The position numbers and the translations under genes were made by a program. Below are positions 61,401-64,000 of a stretch of DNA of 64,000 bases, one piece after another. Source of the stretch: Bacillus atrophaeus (GTDB lineage Bacteria > Bacillota > Bacilli > Bacillales > Bacillaceae); the NCBI RefSeq assembly GCF_001584335.1, contig NZ_LSBB01000023.1, forward strand, positions 124,001 through 188,000. Reading direction: 5' to 3'. The notes under the pieces were generated by a model, which was not told the DNA's origin, searched no databases, and saw only the letters and a list, made by a program, of their open reading frames with translations. Position 1 is the first letter of the stretch; each line of letters begins with the position of its first letter.

Positions 61401-63334
61401 GCCGCCATGACGGCCATTTGCTTAATCCATAGCAACATTTGCTTTATTCCATTTTTAAGAGCTGTCACGAAAGCGCTTATTTTCATTGCAGTCCATGAAG
61501 CTGCCATTTTCACGGCGTTAGCTGTAGATGATGCGGCTGTCACAGCCATTTGTTTAGTAAATTGTGCAGCTGCAACGATCCCGGATTTCATCGAAGCAAT
61601 CATACCCACTAACCTCACGCCAGCCGCTGTATCACGGAATGTTCTGATATATCTTGCTGCTGTCAGAAAGTCTTTAAAACCGTTTGTTACGGCGCTAACA
61701 GCAACCATGGCTGGAACGATGGCTCTTAAAGCTCCAATTAACGAAATGGCAACTGCTATGAAATGACCGATTGCGGGGTTTGCCTCCATAGTTGCATTCG
61801 TTAGTTTAAGAAAGCTGTTTACAGTTTGTAAGATTGATTGTCCTAGTGGCGCCATACCCACAAGCAAATTGATAATTGTCTTGGCTATCTGGCCTATTGT
61901 GCTCCAAACAGTAGGACCATTTGTTTTGATATAGTCGATAAATGATTGGAATTCCTTTGTTTTGGTGACGCTGCCGGCCCACTCATTGAAACGTTTTGTC
62001 ATATCGACAAGGGATGTCATCATGTCTTGGGACATCGGAGCAAACCCAGTGAATAGCTTTGTCAATCCACCTGACAGATTCCTGATGATCTGCAACAATT
62101 TAGGTCCGTTTGTTTTCGTATATTCTATAAATGATTGAAATTTCTCAGATGAACCCAAATTGGCTGACCATTTCACCCATGAGGCTGTTGCTTTTTCCAT
62201 TCCGGCTGCCATGTTGTTTCCAAGAGGACCAAAGGCGACAAATAAATTCATGACTGTTCGTAGGACGTTTCCGGCGATCTTTCCGAATGTTACGAATGCT
62301 TGGCCCGCATTTTTGTTCATGTAACCGATAAACCGTTTCATATCGGCATCTTTGAAGGCTGCATTCATGCTTTTTGCTAATTGAACGCCGCCATTGGCCA
62401 CGTTCTTGAACATAGGCCGTAAACTATTCAGTACGCCTTTAAAAGTTGTAAGCGAACTCGTGAATGTTTTCAGAATTGGCTTTTGCACCGTTTTCGCGAT
62501 GTCCTGCCAATTACTTTTGAAGTCTTCCAGTGTGTCCAGCGCTTTTTTCTCTTCTTTTCCGAGAGACTTTTGCAGATTATTGATCTGTTCCATGATTTTA
62601 GCGCGTTCTTTTGCGCTCGTTGCATTATCCAGCTTTTCCTGAAGCTTGGCCAGGTCTTCAGAGGCTTTAAATACATCGCCTATAGAAGTCATGGCAAGCG
62701 CTCCAAAAGCCATAGCACCTGTGCCAGCCGTCGCAAAAGCACTACCGAGGCCCATAACGCCGCCGGCTGCCACTCCGAGCATCGGTCCCAAGGCACCAAT
62801 AGCCCCAGTAATGCTGGCAAGCACTGGCGAAGCTGCTGGCAATAAGGCTGTGAAAGCTCCTGCAAGCGAATGACCGATGACAGTTGAAACTGAGTTAGTG
62901 ATCTTAGCAAGGCGATTCATAGAGTTTTCAAAGCGATCAATTCGGGCCTCAATATGAATCCATACTCGGTTAGGTAAGGAACTAGTTTCTGCTCGTGCAA
63001 CGGCAACTGATCTTGTTAAATCTGATGTATCACCATTTATATTGGTCGTAACTCGGTTTCGCAACGAGGCTAATGCTGTCCTTGCTGTTGAAACAGCTCG
63101 CGTCAAGGGGTCTGAGTCTGCATCTAAATCAACACGGGTTCTTTCGTGCCGGTGAATAAATCTATCAATCTGCTGTTCCGCCTGCCTCACCCTTGATTGA
63201 AAACTAGCAATTTCGGCATCAACTTCAACAGTATGGTGATCGGTCATCCGACGCATCATGTCATTGACCCGATCCATATTTCTATTAAATCTGTTTGTTT
63301 GAGCTTCAACGATAGCTGTCAATCTTTCGATCAT
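58454..63334 (-). CDS. Tape measure protein
   Basis: A 1626-residue phage tape measure. N-terminal coiled coil, hydrophobic patches around residues 180-240, 530-610 and 700-760, then a block of 11-residue repeats with Trp/Phe at a fixed place. Four of these make a 44-residue unit (VWKGIVSAGK...) repeated about 3.5 times (60.35-60.95 kb). Two 57-residue repeats (KYDTKKMGADTYIKTLQKI / KYDTGKISGNTYVKTLQKI) and two HSPSRxMRDQVG copies follow. The start is at 63334 after AAAGGGGTGAAGAT; an earlier ATG lies in the preceding gene. Length predicts a tail of about 240 nm at 0.15 nm per residue. Confidence 0.92.
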   Translation of the reverse strand: MIERLTAIVEAQTNRFNRNMDRVNDMMRRMTDHHTVEVDAEIASFQSRVRQAEQQIDRFIHRHERTRVDLDADSDPLTRAVSTARTALASLRNRVTTNINGDTSDLTRSVAVARAETSSLPNRVWIHIEARIDRFENSMNRLAKITNSVSTVIGHSLAGAFTALLPAASPVLASITGAIGALGPMLGVAAGGVMGLGSAFATAGTGAMAFGALAMTSIGDVFKASEDLAKLQEKLDNATSAKERAKIMEQINNLQKSLGKEEKKALDTLEDFKSNWQDIAKTVQKPILKTFTSSLTTFKGVLNSLRPMFKNVANGGVQLAKSMNAAFKDADMKRFIGYMNKNAGQAFVTFGKIAGNVLRTVMNLFVAFGPLGNNMAAGMEKATASWVKWSANLGSSEKFQSFIEYTKTNGPKLLQIIRNLSGGLTKLFTGFAPMSQDMMTSLVDMTKRFNEWAGSVTKTKEFQSFIDYIKTNGPTVWSTIGQIAKTIINLLVGMAPLGQSILQTVNSFLKLTNATMEANPAIGHFIAVAISLIGALRAIVPAMVAVSAVTNGFKDFLTAARYIRTFRDTAAGVRLVGMIASMKSGIVAAAQFTKQMAVTAASSTANAVKMAASWTAMKISAFVTALKNGIKQMLLWIKQMAVMAAQSVAQATRMAAAWTAAKISSFISFLAAGIKQMILFGKRLVILAAQSLAQAARMAAAWVIAMGPVGWITAAVVALVVLIIANWDKVKEYTLKVWGVISQWLKSVWEGIKTAATTTWNAITNFFSTVWNGIVSGAKTIWGGLLAFFKWEFNLYKTIFTTVWNAIKTFASTVWNGIVKTGKTVWNGLKTFFTTLWNGVKKVFTTVWNVIKSATTSVWKGIVSAGKSIWNGLKTFFNNFLNGLKKIFTTVWNGIKTSVTAVWKGIVSAGKTIWNGLKTFFNNFLNGLKKIFSTIWNGIKTAVTTIWKAIVTSGKATWNGLKTFFTNFLNGLKRIFSTVWNGIKTAVTSIWKALNSTAKTIFNAMKNAITNIMNNVKTKIKSIWNSVMSFFKGINLVSIGRNIIQGLINGIGSMAGALASKVKSMANAVPNGMKKMLGIHSPSRVMRDQVGYHVGTGMAAGIDKSQAKVKAAAARAAKAAQKAAEVKVNNKIKNAEVKYDTKKMGADTYIKTLQKIQKQNKLTSDQNRKIQREIYQASKSASDKQKKLLKEQQRKEAKAKLAYTKKVSDQIKRAETKYDTGKISGNTYVKTLQKINKKNKLTSDQQLKVQREIFQTQKTMADKVKKQKEAEKKAADKLNKGILSANNTYLSKFKSVNDKLTSDIKAANDAYKKELQDRTDAIYNAIGLFDNVSSEKVSGSKLTANLKKQLEKIKSFNSDIASIASRAPKAFTDELKEMGVGSADQINAISRMSAPELDNYVKLWQEKHQLASAQASQELSGLKNETTKKINELRSAANKELNLLKNDYLRKIGELTVNVKQLGSLKKSGKAIGSNTMAGIISGMRNMSGELAKEANSIASTIEKTIKKKLKIHSPSRLMRDQVGIMVPAGIAVGIQNGIGTVQKAMNAVSDAMNIQQEDMNFAYDTSISSGDLGTVRKELSADVKNFELPDRMIVIEMDSKKVGQGVEKPVTDAQKRSNKRRVRFN
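60340..60950 (-). repeat. 132-bp tandem repeats in the tape measure gene
   Basis: About three and a half DNA copies of 132 bp, for example the equivalent positions near 60516 and 60648, coding for the 44-residue units. They also keep a long plus-strand frame open, which is an artefact of the repeat. Confidence 0.8.
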
Positions 63335-63338
63335 ATCT

Positions 63339-63662
63339 TCACCCCTTTTCCTTGGTTTCTTGCTTACTGAAACGAGCACGTATAGCGTCATTAAACCGTT
63401 GAACGCCTTTCGCACGTTTGCCGAGCTCATTGACATCTGACTGGCGCCACTTATCGTTATCACCAGTGATATTACGTTCTAACTGGCGTCTTGCTTTCCG
63501 TGCATCAAACATTTTTGTTTCTTTCGGGCGCTTCTCATTCATAGCGTAACGGTGAAACATTGCGTTTTTAGCCATACGCTCCAATTCGTCGATCTCCCGA
63601 AGTTTGGCACCTTTGAGTAAAAGTTTGTACTCATTAGGAGTCCATGACATGATCAAATCCAC
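63339..63662 (-). CDS. Tail assembly chaperone, frameshift (T) part
   Basis: A frame of 107 codons from its first possible start (GTG at 63662) ending KETKEKG. It is the -1 frame relative to the upstream chaperone and is open through the overlap, reading GIDYDQVITNSAHWLGVCDVDLIMSWTPNEYKLLLKG, the usual T-domain opening of Bacillus siphophages. It is therefore probably made mostly as a G-T fusion by a -1 shift at GAAAAAG (about 63720), not from its own start, which has only a weak TTGGAG site. Confidence 0.75.
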   Translation of the reverse strand: MDLIMSWTPNEYKLLLKGAKLREIDELERMAKNAMFHRYAMNEKRPKETKMFDARKARRQLERNITGDNDKWRQSDVNELGKRAKGVQRFNDAIRARFSKQETKEKG

Positions 63663-63697
63663 ATCGCAAACTCCAAGCCAATGAGCAGAATTTGTAA

Positions 63698-64000
63698 TTA
63701 CTTGGTCATAGTCAATTCCTTTTTCTCGTTGTACGCATCTTTCATCATCTTCAACATTTCCTTGTTGCTCTCGTCCTCTTCCAATCGCTTGGCTTCCATC
63801 TCCGGCGTCTCGTTCGGACTGGCTTTCTTCGGCTCCCCAATTTTCTCGAGCATCTTCCAGTGCTGACGGACCTTTCCTTTGAAAAAACCAGCAGAATCCA
63901 ATGTGTTAAATGCTTCTTTCACCAAATTATCAACCGCTGTCCCAGTCTCATCGTCATTAATAATTTGAGCGATAGCATCCTCAATTTGTTCTACAGACGG
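63698..64000 (-). CDS. Tail assembly chaperone, G part (5' end outside window)
   Basis: The frame enters from the right edge (PSVEQIEDAIAQIINDDETG...) and ends KKELTMTK. Acidic, helical, and placed just before the T-frame and tape measure, as expected of the gpG-type chaperone. At least 100 codons are visible and the start lies outside. Confidence 0.7.
   Translation of the reverse strand, partial: PSVEQIEDAIAQIINDDETGTAVDNLVKEAFNTLDSAGFFKGKVRQHWKMLEKIGEPKKASPNETPEMEAKRLEEDESNKEMLKMMKDAYNEKKELTMTK

Noticed and set aside
63335-63463. Extra 43 codons at the start of the tape measure
   Set aside because: They overlap the chaperone T frame and precede the good AAAGGGGTG ribosome-binding site.
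1-64000. CRISPR arrays, tRNA or rRNA genes, intact insertion sequences
   Set aside because: None seen: no regularly spaced short repeats, no cloverleaf-like or rRNA-like sequence, and no transposase frames.

Overview
The window is a chromosomal segment from a member of the Bacillus subtilis species complex. Gene order from purC to gutR follows the purC..guaA..cotA..iolT..gutR neighbourhood known from B. subtilis 168, read backwards. Proteins are close to, but not identical with, the 168 versions, and several neighbourhoods differ, so this is a relative of 168 and not 168 itself. I recognised genes from memory of families and motifs; no database search was run.

Region 1 (1-19.3 kb) is the core chromosome. 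It holds the start of the purine operon on the minus strand (purE-purK-purB-purC) behind a PurR-type promoter and a guanine riboswitch. Next come yebG-yebE-yebD-yebC, pbuG with its own guanine riboswitch, guaA with a terminator in its leader, the yeaC-yeaD-yebA operon (MoxR ATPase, DUF58, transglutaminase), the cation efflux gene yeaB, an accessory acyltransferase, gabP behind a TnrA box, and the spore-coat laccase cotA.

Region 2 (19.3-41.2 kb) is a mosaic. Core genes (ydjP, ydjO, ydjN, ydjM, bdhA, iolT, ydjI-ydjH-ydjG, ydjE, gutP, gutB, gutR) are interleaved with decayed genes: yeaA has a nonsense codon, pspA has several lesions, and a CzcD-like C-terminal scrap remains. Between iolT and ydjI sit genes that in 168 lie elsewhere: a ydgJ-ydgI-like pair (MarR regulator and nitroreductase), a CotC-type coat gene, and a sigV-rsiV pair without the oatA gene that follows it in 168. 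The 168 gene ydjJ is not seen.

Region 3 (41.2-47.5 kb) is a small island directly behind gutR. It opens with a response-regulator gene that has lost its front half. It carries a lipoprotein serine hydrolase with S-layer-homology repeats. Divergent from that are a free-standing membrane sensor-domain protein and one long protein fusing histidine kinase, receiver and LuxR-type DNA-binding domains. The two units face each other across a spacer rich in TCATGA palindromes. The island ends in a frameshifted tyrosine-integrase 3' end and a 27-bp sequence that reads as the 3' end of groEL, a likely attachment site.

Region 4 (47.5 kb to the end) is the late-gene end of a siphovirus-type prophage, mostly minus strand. 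It has tail chaperones with a probable -1 frameshift, a 1626-residue tape measure, Dit, a Tal-type tail protein, an XkdX-like protein, and a PBSX-like xhlA-xhlB-amidase lysis set. Between the lysis genes and the attachment site are accessory cassettes of unknown function: a secreted permuted NlpC/P60-like protein with a DUF3139 protein, two small membrane peptides with an HTH protein, and a three-gene operon with no recognisable function. The best candidates for undescribed biology are the kinase-regulator fusion island and the three-gene prophage operon.
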